The translations under genes were made by a program, and so were the position numbers. The notes under the pieces were generated by a model, which saw nothing but the letters and a program-made list of their open reading frames with translations, was not told the origin of the DNA and made no database searches. 64,000 nt of DNA from Oscillospiraceae bacterium (lineage in GTDB: Bacteria > Bacillota > Clostridia > Oscillospirales > CAG-272), in assembly GCA_015063585.1 (NCBI GenBank), contig SVTW01000002.1, forward strand, positions 1 to 64,000, in the 5' to 3' direction. Shown piece after piece: positions 9,326 through 18,557 of this stretch. Every line of letters begins with the position of its first letter. The stretch's first letter is position 1.

Positions 9326-10735
9326 ATGGTTTTTTCGTCTTTGATTTTCTTGTTTGCATATTTGCCCTTGGTGCTCCTCACCTATTATCTGGTGCCGCGA
9401 CGCTGGCGAAATCCCGTTCTATTTGCCCTCAGCCTGCTTTTTTACGGGTGGGAGGAGCCCGTTTATATCCTGCTGATGGTGCTTTCGATTACCACCGCCT
9501 ATCTCTTTGGGTTTGGCATTGAAAAATACCGTGAAAGTGACCCGCGGCGCGCAAAGACCGCGATGATCCTTTCGCTTGCCATCAACCTTGCGCTTCTCTT
9601 TTTCTTTAAGTATTACAATTTCTTTGCCGCAAACCTGTCGCATATCCCATTTATTTCGGTTCCCGTAATCGCAGGGCTCGAGTTGCCGATCGGCATTTCG
9701 TTCTATACCTTTCAGATCATGTCATATACCATTGATCTCTACCGCCGTGATTGCTCGTTGCAACGAAATTACGTGTCATTCGGCACCTACGTTACGCTTT
9801 TTCCGCAGCTGGTTGCGGGTCCCATTGTGCGTTATCGGGACGTGGACACGCAGCTGAGCGACCGCCGCGAAACGATTGACGGCTTTGCCGCCGGTGTTTC
9901 TCGCTTTTGTGTTGGTCTTGCCAAAAAAATTCTCATAGGCGACATGCTTGCGGCAGGGCATGAATATTTCAAGGGAATAGCGGAGTTTTCGTCCACCTCT
10001 CTTGGTGCCTGGCTGATCATCATTCTCTTTACCCTGCATCTTTATTATGATTTTTCGGGCTATTCCGATATGGCAATCGGTCTTGGACGAATGTTTGGCT
10101 TCTCGTTTCCCGAAAACTTCAATTATCCCTATATTTCAAAGAGCATTACCGAATTCTGGCGTCGGTGGCATATTTCGCTTTCCACGTGGTTCCGCGAATA
10201 CGTTTATATTCCGCTCGGCGGAAACCGTCGCGGGCGGGGAAGGCAATATTTCAATCTTGCCGTGGTTTGGTTCCTCACGGGCTTTTGGCACGGCGCAAAT
10301 TGGAATTTTATTTTGTGGGGGCTTTATTTTTGCGTCATTCTGATCCTTGAAAAAGCCTTTTTATTGCGTGCTTTGGAAAAGATTCCCACCGCTTTCCGAC
10401 ATGTTTACGCAATGCTGCTGGTCACGCTCGGCTTCCTGATCTTTTCCTTTACCGACCTCTCGGCAGGGCGTGCGTGCTTCTTTGCGTTGTTTGGCTTCGG
10501 TGTGACCGGATTTACCAATGCAACCGTCACCTACCAGCTTCTGCGGCTTCTCCCGCTTCTCCTGATCGCGGCGGTTGGCGCAACCCCGCTGCCTCGCACT
10601 CTTTGGAAACGGTTTACAGAGAACCGTTCGTGGACATCGGTGTTGATCCCGCTTCTTTGTGCCTGCGCGTTGCTCCTTTGCACCGCGTATCTCGTGGATT
10701 CCACCTTCAGTCCTTTTGCTTATACCCAATTCTGA
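9326..10735 (+). CDS. MBOAT family O-acyltransferase (AlgI/PatA-like)
   Basis: LFPQLVAGPIVRY, FREYVYIPLGGNRRG, FWHGANWNFILWGLYF with catalytic His. Confidence 0.9.
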   Translation: MVFSSLIFLFAYLPLVLLTYYLVPRRWRNPVLFALSLLFYGWEEPVYILLMVLSITTAYLFGFGIEKYRESDPRRAKTAMILSLAINLALLFFFKYYNFFAANLSHIPFISVPVIAGLELPIGISFYTFQIMSYTIDLYRRDCSLQRNYVSFGTYVTLFPQLVAGPIVRYRDVDTQLSDRRETIDGFAAGVSRFCVGLAKKILIGDMLAAGHEYFKGIAEFSSTSLGAWLIIILFTLHLYYDFSGYSDMAIGLGRMFGFSFPENFNYPYISKSITEFWRRWHISLSTWFREYVYIPLGGNRRGRGRQYFNLAVVWFLTGFWHGANWNFILWGLYFCVILILEKAFLLRALEKIPTAFRHVYAMLLVTLGFLIFSFTDLSAGRACFFALFGFGVTGFTNATVTYQLLRLLPLLLIAAVGATPLPRTLWKRFTENRSWTSVLIPLLCACALLLCTAYLVDSTFSPFAYTQF

Positions 10736-10749
10736 CGAAAGGAGTCGCT

Positions 10750-11931
10750 ATGAAGCAAAAAACAAATCTGATCACGGTCGTGCTGTTCCTTACGTTGCTC
10801 TTTGGCTTTTCGTTGGCGTTTTTCTTAATGCCCGACCGAGCCTTTTCGGAACAGGAAAACCGAAGCCTGCGCACATTTCCGCCGTTTACCCTGGAACGAC
10901 TCTGCAACGGGAGCTTTGGGGATGACATCAACGATTATTTTGCCGATCAGTTCCCACTGCGCGATTCTTTGGTAGGCTGGAAAGGCGTTACCGAGCTCGG
11001 GCTTGGAAAGGGTGAAAATGACGGCATCCTTCTTGGAAAAAACGGACAGCTTGCAAAACGCTTGTATGAGATCAAAACCGTTGACGGTGAAAAAATTGCC
11101 GTTGCGCTGGACACCTTTGATCCCGCGCGCATCGAAGCGGCAACGAATGGGATCAACCGTCTTTCCCAAAATTTGGAGGTCCCTCTCACCGTTTTTCTGA
11201 CCGGTCGAACGATCGACGTTGCCGCCTCGGCTTTTTCCTATCCCACCGAGCAAAGTGACGCGCTTCTATCCGCCATTTACCGAGAAATCGACCCTTCGGT
11301 AGAGGCGCTTAACAGCGTGCCGATGTTCCGTGCGCGCTATGACAGCGGAGAATACGTCTATTATAAAACCGACCACCACTGGACAACACGCGGTGCCTAC
11401 TACGCCTACACCGAGCTGATGCGCACGTGGGGAATGGAGGACGAGATCCTGCCGATTTCCGCCTTTTCCCGTGAGACTGTTTCCGATTCGTTTTACGGCA
11501 CGGCATGGTCGGCGGCGGGGATGAAGTTTGTCAAGCCCGATACGATGGAAATATGGTATCGGGGCAATGAGCGTGACTTTTCGGTCGTAGCCGATGGGGT
11601 CGCGCTGGACTGCGGGCTTTATAATTTGAATTACCTTGCCAAAAAAGACAAATATTCCACGTTTTTAGATGGAACCCATGACGTTGTAACGGTAACAAAA
11701 AAAGGCGAGCAGACGCGCCCGACCCTGTTGATTTTAAAGGATAGCTTTGCCAATGCCGCCGCGCCATTTCTGGCACAGCACTTTGATCTTGTGCTCCTGA
11801 ATCTCTCCTCGGTGCGGGGAGATTTCAGCAACGTCAGCGCACTTGCCGGGGAATACCAAGCCGATCGGGTGCTTTTGCTTTATACAGTAGAAAATCTTGT
11901 TACGGCATCAAAGCTTGATGACCTGCACTGA
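10750..11931 (+). CDS. DHHW-family (AlgX/AlgJ SGNH-like) protein, partner of MBOAT acyltransferase
   Basis: YYKTDHHWTTRGAYYAY motif; RBS GAAAGGAG; ATG 10750 in frame of ORF 10474..11931. Confidence 0.85.
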   Translation: MKQKTNLITVVLFLTLLFGFSLAFFLMPDRAFSEQENRSLRTFPPFTLERLCNGSFGDDINDYFADQFPLRDSLVGWKGVTELGLGKGENDGILLGKNGQLAKRLYEIKTVDGEKIAVALDTFDPARIEAATNGINRLSQNLEVPLTVFLTGRTIDVAASAFSYPTEQSDALLSAIYREIDPSVEALNSVPMFRARYDSGEYVYYKTDHHWTTRGAYYAYTELMRTWGMEDEILPISAFSRETVSDSFYGTAWSAAGMKFVKPDTMEIWYRGNERDFSVVADGVALDCGLYNLNYLAKKDKYSTFLDGTHDVVTVTKKGEQTRPTLLILKDSFANAAAPFLAQHFDLVLLNLSSVRGDFSNVSALAGEYQADRVLLLYTVENLVTASKLDDLH

Positions 11932-11955
11932 TCAAAATGAAAGGAGAACACAAAC

Positions 11956-12846
11956 ATGCAATTGACTGAACAGTCCCGCCGCGCGGGGCGTGTGCTTCTG
12001 ATCGTTATCGGATGCCTTTTGGCGGCGGTTTTGATCTTTGGCATTCTCAATGCCTTTTTTGGAGACGGTACGCTCGGATGGTTCCGCTATCGCTATGATG
12101 GGCGGGACTATACGGTTGGGGAGGGCACGGTTCCGCATGCCGATATTAAACGGATTGAGCTCGATTGGATCGATGGATCGGTTGAGATCATTGCCTGCGA
12201 CGATGCCTTTCCTTCTCTCACCGAATCTGCCGACGGAACGCTTGCCGAGGCGATGAAGGTGCGATGGAAGGTTGACGAAAACGGAACGCTTTCGATCAAA
12301 TACCGAAAATCCACGTGGTTTGTTGGCTTTGGAATCGGTCAAGCCAACAAAAAGCTGATTTTGCGAATCCCGAAGTCTATGTTTGCGGATCTCACCGCGC
12401 TGGAGGTCGAAACACATTCCGCCGATCTTGCGATTTCCGATATCTCGGCAGCGTATTTTTCGGTTGAGACGGAATCGGGGGACGTCACGGCGGAGCGGTG
12501 TCACTTTTCACGGTGCGAGCTTGAATCGGTCAGTGGGGAGGCTACTTTTCTCGCATGTGACATCAATCGCTTTTCGGCTGAGCTGGTCAGCGGAGATCTT
12601 ACGTTGAACGTTGCGAAATGTCCCCATCATGTTGAGATCGAAACGGTAAGCGGGGACGTTGAGCTTTGGATGCCTGCGGACTCTGATTTCACGCTTTTCT
12701 ATGAAACGGCGAGCGGTGCTCTGGTGTCGGATTTTTCCATGCAAACACAGGGAGACCGCCGCGTATGCGGTACGGGCAGCGCAAGTATGCGCATTGAAAG
12801 CGTGAGCGGCGACGTGATTTTGTCACAAAATAACGATATCGAATAG
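11956..12846 (+). CDS. DUF4097-type beta-helix membrane-anchored protein
   Basis: N-terminal TM, repeated E(T/S)xSGDV motifs. Confidence 0.7.
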   Translation: MQLTEQSRRAGRVLLIVIGCLLAAVLIFGILNAFFGDGTLGWFRYRYDGRDYTVGEGTVPHADIKRIELDWIDGSVEIIACDDAFPSLTESADGTLAEAMKVRWKVDENGTLSIKYRKSTWFVGFGIGQANKKLILRIPKSMFADLTALEVETHSADLAISDISAAYFSVETESGDVTAERCHFSRCELESVSGEATFLACDINRFSAELVSGDLTLNVAKCPHHVEIETVSGDVELWMPADSDFTLFYETASGALVSDFSMQTQGDRRVCGTGSASMRIESVSGDVILSQNNDIE

Positions 12847-12865
12847 AATACGGGACAGAAACAGA

Positions 12866-12920
12866 AGAAGGGGTGTCAACTCTTATGCGAAACGCATTTG
12901 AGTTGACACCCCTTCTTTTG
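12866..12920. terminator. Bidirectional terminator between convergent DUF4097 and helicase genes
   Basis: AGAAGGGGTGTCAACTC(tt)ATGCG-aaa-CGCAT(tt)GAGTTGACACCCCTTCT then TTT. Confidence 0.85.
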
Positions 12921-12946
12921 GTGTGTAAGATTCTTTTGAATTTTGA

Positions 12947-15900
12947 TTACAAGCTGTCAACAAGCGAGCAGATATTGGCGATCTCGGTGTGCGGATCACG
13001 CCACCAATCCATGCTCCAGATGCGCTTGATGCGCCATCCGCGCGATTCCAGATATTTCTGGCGGTGGTAATCACGCTCTCTTGCCGATGCGGGCGTGCTG
13101 TAAAGCTTGCCGTCGCATTCAATTCCAAGCACGTATTTGCCGTCCTTTTTCACCGCGATGTCAATGCGGTATCCACCGATACCAACCTGCGTATCGATCT
13201 CGTAGCCCTTCTCACGCAATGCCTCCGCAACCTTTTGCGCGTATTCGGTTTCGTAAGCGGCGGGCGCGATACCAAAGGTTTCCCCAAAGGATTGCAAAAT
13301 GCGCTCGGCATCTTCTTTGTCGCCGTTGCTGATCGCAAAGGCGTATTCGAGATAGCGCTTGAGAATGCGCGGACCGTCGTTTTTCGCGTCGTCGAGCATC
13401 AGCTCGGAGGGGCGGAAGGAGGTAACAATGTGAATCTTTTTCTTCGCACGGCTGATGGCAACGTTGAGTCGGTTTTCGCCGCCCTTTTGGTTGAGCCAAC
13501 CGAAATTGTGCATCAGTCGACCGTTTGTATTCTTTGCGTAGCCGATCGAGAACATGATCACATCGCGTTCATCCCCCTGTACGCTTTCAATGTTTTTCAC
13601 AAACAGACCCGTATCCTCGCCGTTGTCCTTGCGCGACATTTCCGCACGTACCTGCAGAGCGAAATCATGGTCCTTGAGCGATTCCTCGTCGATCACGTCG
13701 TAGATCATATCACGCTGAGACGCGTTGAACGCGATCACGCCGATGGTTTCGTTGTTCTGTCGGGTTTGGAAGAATTCCTTGATCAGGGCAACGATATGCT
13801 CGGCTTCCTTGCGGTTCGCGCGGCCCTGCCAAACGGCATCGTCCACGAGATGCACCTCGATGGGGGGCTTTTCGGGGGTGTCGGTGTTGGGCGCGACAAA
13901 GAGCCTACCCTTATAGAAGGCGTAGTTGGAGAAGTCGATCAGCTCCTCATATTTGGAGCGATAGTGGGTATTGAGCAGAATATCGGGATAACGGAAGCGC
14001 GCCAAGTCAAGCAGGCTTTCCTCCTCGAGCGCCGCCGAGATCTCGGCATCCTCATCGAGCAGGTCGTCCGCCATTTCAAATCTGCCTTCACCGAGGCTGG
14101 AGGGGCGAAGCTGCTTGTGGTCACCCGCGATCACAACCTTCTTGGCACGAATGATCGAGGGGATACTCTTTTCTACGTAGAGCTGAGATGCCTCGTCAAA
14201 GATCAACAGGTCAAAGAGATCATTCTGCTGCGGCAGAACCTCGGAGACCGCTTCGGGCGTCATCAACCAAATTTTAATCGCTTTAAAGAGTTCAAAGTCA
14301 AATTTCTTGACGAATTTGGATACGCTTGCGCGTCTGCGGCTCTCAATTGCGCGGTTGATCTCACCCTTGCGCTTGGAGGAGGTGATATATTGCACGTCGT
14401 CTGCCAGCACCTTTGCGATGCGTTGCTTTGCGAGAGCCTGCTTCTCACCGATCGCGCGCTCGATCGAGGAGATGATCTTCTCAAAGGAAGCAACCTGCGG
14501 CAGGAGCGTGCGGTTTTCCATCTCAAAGCGTTGAATGTGTTCAAAGAGCATCGTGTTGTAGAGCTCGTCGTTCCACTCAATTACGGTGCCTCCGCAGATC
14601 TTATGGATCTTACGCAACGCGGTCAGATAGATGTTTTCGTTTTTGGTCAGGCTTGTCACGATCGGCTTGAGGTTTGCGTAACCTGCGGTGAATTCCTTCA
14701 AGCTTTGCTTTACGGCTTCGGGCTGCTCCATGATGAGGCGCACTGTATAGGCACCCGCATTTTTGCCGAAATAATCCTTGGTTGCCTGCTGGATCTCCTT
14801 GGAAAGGCGTCCCTTGGCGGTCTGTCTCTTCAGGAAGGGGAGGTTGCGCCATTCGTCAACCTTCAGGATCAGCTCGTCGATCGAATCCGAGAAGAGGATC
14901 AGGTCGTATTGTGAGAGCGTGTCCTTCATTTGCAGGAACCACGGATAACGCTCAATGGTGAGCTGATAGTGGTCCAGGCTGTCGGTGAGCTGACCGTTGG
15001 CAAATTTTTTGTGAATTGCCGCGATCTCATCATATTTCAAATCCAGCAGCTCGGGGGTCATCATACCGCGGATCGTTTTATAGGTTTTGATTTGCTCATG
15101 GTTTTGCAGATTGATCCGACGGCTCTCCATATAAAGGCGGTAAGGCTCTACACCGAACGCACCGGGGGTGAAAAGCTTGTCAGCAATGATCTCAAGCGTT
15201 GCAACGTCGGTGTCGATCTCGGTGGAAAGTGCCGAAAGATCGGGTGCCTGCAGGGGAGCGTTTGCGTCGTTGCTGTAAAGCAGACGCTCCAGCTGCGTAT
15301 AGAACAGGTTTTTGTTGTTGGAATCGTCCATCATCATGGCATAGCGCGAAAGCGTGCCAAGACGCGAATAAACAACGTCGAGCGCGGTTTTCTTTTCGGA
15401 AACCATCAAAACGGTTTTGCCTTCGTTTACAAACTGTGTGATCAGGCTGGTGATGGTTTGCGATTTACCCGTGCCGGGAGGGCCCTCCACAACCAACTCG
15501 TCCATTGTTTCTGCTGCATGCAAAACGGCTTCCTGTGCGCTGTTGAGCGCATTGATATAAACGAGGGAATGCTCGCTGATATCCATTTTTTTGCCGGGTT
15601 GGTTGAGCTCCAGATCGGAGTTGGTATTTTCGGAATAGAAATCGGTGGCTCCATAGTCCGAAACGAGGTCTGAGACAAGGCGATTGATCAGTCCTTTTTC
15701 CAGAATCTCGTCAAAATCGCGTTGGATCGAGTTGGAATAAGCAGGGAACTTTCCAATAACGATGTTATGAACCAGCTTGAGTGTTCCGCGTGCATAGTGC
15801 GGGAAGGACTCGCCGGGATATTCCTTGAATTTTTTCAGCTCATCGCTGTCGTATTCAATGCGAATATCGTTTTCTTTATAAAAATCGAGCAGATTTTGCA

Positions 15901-16711
15901 GGAAGGTTTCGGGGTCGATCTCCTCAACCGAGCAATCGGGCAGAGGTGTTGTAATGCTGTTGAATTTGTCATGCGCGAGGATCAGCGTGCCGTTGTAGAT
16001 GATGTCACGCGTGGGATCTGCCTGCACGGTAATGTTGGCGGTGCTGCGGTCAAGCGTGACGGGGAAGAGACAGAGCGGCGCGCGGATGCCAAATTCTCCG
16101 TTTACAAGATTGCCCTGCACAAAGGGATAGCCGATGTAGAGGTCGTTTTGACCCTTGTCGCGCATATCGCGCACGGTTTCGCGGATCAATCCCACAAGGT
16201 TGCGATAACGCTCGCGGGTGGGATCGGTACGGGGAAGATCCTGCGAGGAAACGTCGGCAATGGTAATAGGTCCCTTGCTGTCGCCAAACAAAATATCGAG
16301 CGGATTGTAGCTTCCCGAGGCATCGAAAAGATCGACCGCATATTTCGGAGAAAGGCGGGGGAGGAACAGCATTCGGTTGTTGCGATTGATGTTGATCAGC
16401 TTTTTGGAAAGCTCTCTGAGCGTTTCGTCCACCGAGCGGTTTGCAGCGGGTGCCTCGGCAGCTCCATTATAATCGGCAAGCAAAATCAAAAAGTCTCTGG
16501 CAAAGTTTTCAACAAATGCTTGTCCGACACCGGGAATGCTGAGAAAATCCGAGGGCTTGCGCGGCATCAGACGCACCATCTCGCGAATCGACTCATCCGA
16601 GCAGATCTGCGGGGTACGGCCGGTTTTCAATTTTTCACGTTCCTTCAAGGATTGACGCAGACGAATCAGGGCTTCTTCCAATGTAGCGGTATTTTGACGG
16701 TTCTGTTCCAT
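12947..16711 (-). CDS. DUF4011 domain / SF1 helicase / Vsr-like (MTES_1575-type) endonuclease fusion
   Basis: N-term LSKKLININRNNRMLFLPRLSP (DUF4011), Walker A EGPPGTGKSQT, DEAS box LLIFDEASQL, C-term GYRIDIAVKKDGKYVLGIECDGKLY...DYHRQKYLESRGWRIKRIWS. Confidence 0.9.
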   Translation of the reverse strand: MEQNRQNTATLEEALIRLRQSLKEREKLKTGRTPQICSDESIREMVRLMPRKPSDFLSIPGVGQAFVENFARDFLILLADYNGAAEAPAANRSVDETLRELSKKLININRNNRMLFLPRLSPKYAVDLFDASGSYNPLDILFGDSKGPITIADVSSQDLPRTDPTRERYRNLVGLIRETVRDMRDKGQNDLYIGYPFVQGNLVNGEFGIRAPLCLFPVTLDRSTANITVQADPTRDIIYNGTLILAHDKFNSITTPLPDCSVEEIDPETFLQNLLDFYKENDIRIEYDSDELKKFKEYPGESFPHYARGTLKLVHNIVIGKFPAYSNSIQRDFDEILEKGLINRLVSDLVSDYGATDFYSENTNSDLELNQPGKKMDISEHSLVYINALNSAQEAVLHAAETMDELVVEGPPGTGKSQTITSLITQFVNEGKTVLMVSEKKTALDVVYSRLGTLSRYAMMMDDSNNKNLFYTQLERLLYSNDANAPLQAPDLSALSTEIDTDVATLEIIADKLFTPGAFGVEPYRLYMESRRINLQNHEQIKTYKTIRGMMTPELLDLKYDEIAAIHKKFANGQLTDSLDHYQLTIERYPWFLQMKDTLSQYDLILFSDSIDELILKVDEWRNLPFLKRQTAKGRLSKEIQQATKDYFGKNAGAYTVRLIMEQPEAVKQSLKEFTAGYANLKPIVTSLTKNENIYLTALRKIHKICGGTVIEWNDELYNTMLFEHIQRFEMENRTLLPQVASFEKIISSIERAIGEKQALAKQRIAKVLADDVQYITSSKRKGEINRAIESRRRASVSKFVKKFDFELFKAIKIWLMTPEAVSEVLPQQNDLFDLLIFDEASQLYVEKSIPSIIRAKKVVIAGDHKQLRPSSLGEGRFEMADDLLDEDAEISAALEEESLLDLARFRYPDILLNTHYRSKYEELIDFSNYAFYKGRLFVAPNTDTPEKPPIEVHLVDDAVWQGRANRKEAEHIVALIKEFFQTRQNNETIGVIAFNASQRDMIYDVIDEESLKDHDFALQVRAEMSRKDNGEDTGLFVKNIESVQGDERDVIMFSIGYAKNTNGRLMHNFGWLNQKGGENRLNVAISRAKKKIHIVTSFRPSELMLDDAKNDGPRILKRYLEYAFAISNGDKEDAERILQSFGETFGIAPAAYETEYAQKVAEALREKGYEIDTQVGIGGYRIDIAVKKDGKYVLGIECDGKLYSTPASARERDYHRQKYLESRGWRIKRIWSMDWWRDPHTEIANICSLVDSL

Positions 16712-16770
16712 TTTTATCCTTCTTTCTGTCGATCTCGTAAATGAAATTATATAATCAAATTACTATAAAC

Positions 16771-16799
16771 AGTATAGCATATTTTGGAATACGCGTCAA
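16771..16799 (-). promoter_or_regulatory. Sigma-A promoter for helicase gene: TTGACG-17-TATACT
   Basis: Minus strand -35 at 16799-16794, -10 at 16776-16771. Confidence 0.75.
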
Positions 16800-16979
16800 G
16801 CGGTTTTTTCCAACTTCTTATGTAAAATCTTTCTCAAATTTTTCACTCTGAATTTGTCTGAAAACACCAAAAATGTAAATATTTTACATAAAGAAAAAGG
16901 ATCACCGCGAGAAAGCAAAAAAATTGATAAAATATCGCAAAAAAAATGAAAAAAATTTAAAAAAATTTTCAAAAACCTC

Positions 16980-17008
16980 TTGCGCATTCTTGATTAATAG
17001 TTTATAAT
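16980..17008 (+). promoter_or_regulatory. dcw (mraZ) promoter TTGCGC-17-TATAAT
   Basis: -35 16980-16985, -10 17003-17008, 17-bp spacer. Confidence 0.75.
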
Positions 17009-17020
17009 ATTATTACGCAG

Positions 17021-17066
17021 TGGTGCGTGGTGGAGCGCGATGTTTCAAAATGGAGCATTTGTGGGG
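17021..17066 (+). promoter_or_regulatory. MraZ-box array (TGGNG repeats at about 10-bp phase)
   Basis: TGGTG 17021, TGGAG 17031, degenerate TGTTT 17041, TGGAG 17051, TGGGG 17062. Confidence 0.7.
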
Positions 17067-17106
17067 AAAAATCCACCGAAATTTCAGAGAAATGGAGGAA
17101 GCCGAA

Positions 17107-17529
17107 ATGCTTGGCGGTGAATTCAGACACAGTTTAGACAGCAAAAATCGAATTTTTGTTCCCGCAAAGCTGCGCGATGAGCTTGGCGCGTCGTTTATTA
17201 TCGCCAAGGACATTCGCGAAAAATGCCTGAAGGCATACTCGCTCGCGGGTTGGGAAAAGTACACAGCCCCCCTGCGAGAGCAGAACCGTCGGCTTTCCGA
17301 AAAAATATTGCGCTACCTGCACGCCTCATTGGTTCAGGTCACGCCCGATTCACAGGGAAGAATCGTTTTGCCGCAGGAGCTTGTCTCCTATGCCGAAATC
17401 GAGAAAAACGTGGTGTTTGTCGGCTGCTGCGATTACGCGGAGATCTGGTCCGACGTGGCATACGATAATCTCAAGGCAAACGAGGATATTTCCGCGATCC
17501 TTGCCGAGCTGGAATCTCTCGGACTCTGA
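17107..17529 (+). CDS. mraZ: Transcriptional regulator MraZ
   Basis: MLGGEFRHSLDSKNRIFVPAKLRDELG; GGAGG upstream of ATG 17107. Confidence 0.95.
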   Translation: MLGGEFRHSLDSKNRIFVPAKLRDELGASFIIAKDIREKCLKAYSLAGWEKYTAPLREQNRRLSEKILRYLHASLVQVTPDSQGRIVLPQELVSYAEIEKNVVFVGCCDYAEIWSDVAYDNLKANEDISAILAELESLGL

Positions 17530-17571
17530 TTGGCAGAGTGATACACTGAATCGAAAGAAAGGACGTACCCC

Positions 17572-18519
17572 ATGTCGGAATCGGTTGAATTTTCGCACCG
17601 TCCGGTTTTGCTGGATGAATGTATAGAGGCGCTTGCCATTTCTCCAAACGGAATTTACGTAGACGGCACCGCGGGCGGCGCGGGTCACAGCTCTGTAATC
17701 GCCTCGCATCTTGGTGAGGGCGGCATGCTTCTCGCGCTCGATCAGGATGAGACCGCGGTTGCGGTGGCAACCGAACGGCTTTCCACTTACGGGGAGCGCG
17801 CACGCGTGGTACGCAGTAATTTTTGTGAGGTAGGTTCGGTGTGCGAATCGTTGGGGATCAACGCGATCAACGGCATGCTGCTCGACCTTGGTGTCTCCTC
17901 TTATCAGCTTGACACGGCTGAGCGCGGGTTTTCCTATCAGGCGGACGCGCCGCTCGATATGCGAATGGATCGCCGCAATCCGCTTACCGCACGAAAGATT
18001 GTAAATGAATACAGCGAGGATGCCTTGCGCAGGATCCTCTTTGAATACGGCGAGGAACGTTTTTCCTCGCGAATTGCATCGAACATTATCCGCGAAAGGG
18101 AGCGGGCACCAATCGAAACCACAGGGGAACTGGTTGAGATCATCAAACGCTCGATCCCTTCCGCGAAAAGAGACGGCGGACATCATCCGGCAAAGCGTTC
18201 GTTTCAGGCGTTACGCATTGAGGTGAATGCCGAGCTGGATGTGATCGCACCCGCGATCCGTTCCGCCGTTCGTCTCCTGAAGCCGGGTGGCAGAATTGCC
18301 ATTATCACCTTCCATTCGTTGGAGGACCGCATCGTAAAACAGACCTTTGCGGGCCTTGCGGAGGGATGCACCTGTCCGAAGAGCTTTCCCGTATGTGTAT
18401 GCGGTAAACGGCCGATCGTGAAGGTGGTCAGCCGCAAGCCGATCCTGCCATCGGACGAGGAGCTGGCGATCAATCCGCGTGCGCGGAGCGCCAAGCTTCG
18501 CGTAGCTGAAAAGCTGTAA
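17572..18519 (+). CDS. rsmH: 16S rRNA (cytosine1402-N4)-methyltransferase
   Basis: HRPVLLDECIEAL...YVDGTAGGAGHSSVIAS, RSFQALRIEVNAEL, ITFHSLEDRIVK. Confidence 0.97.
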   Translation: MSESVEFSHRPVLLDECIEALAISPNGIYVDGTAGGAGHSSVIASHLGEGGMLLALDQDETAVAVATERLSTYGERARVVRSNFCEVGSVCESLGINAINGMLLDLGVSSYQLDTAERGFSYQADAPLDMRMDRRNPLTARKIVNEYSEDALRRILFEYGEERFSSRIASNIIRERERAPIETTGELVEIIKRSIPSAKRDGGHHPAKRSFQALRIEVNAELDVIAPAIRSAVRLLKPGGRIAIITFHSLEDRIVKQTFAGLAEGCTCPKSFPVCVCGKRPIVKVVSRKPILPSDEELAINPRARSAKLRVAEKL

Positions 18520-18557
18520 TACCATAAGTAAAATAAAATGAAAGGAAATTGGAAAGC

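Noticed and set aside
12989-14914. 641-aa plus-strand ORF inside the helicase
   Set aside because: Antisense shadow; the minus-strand protein has clear helicase and nuclease motifs
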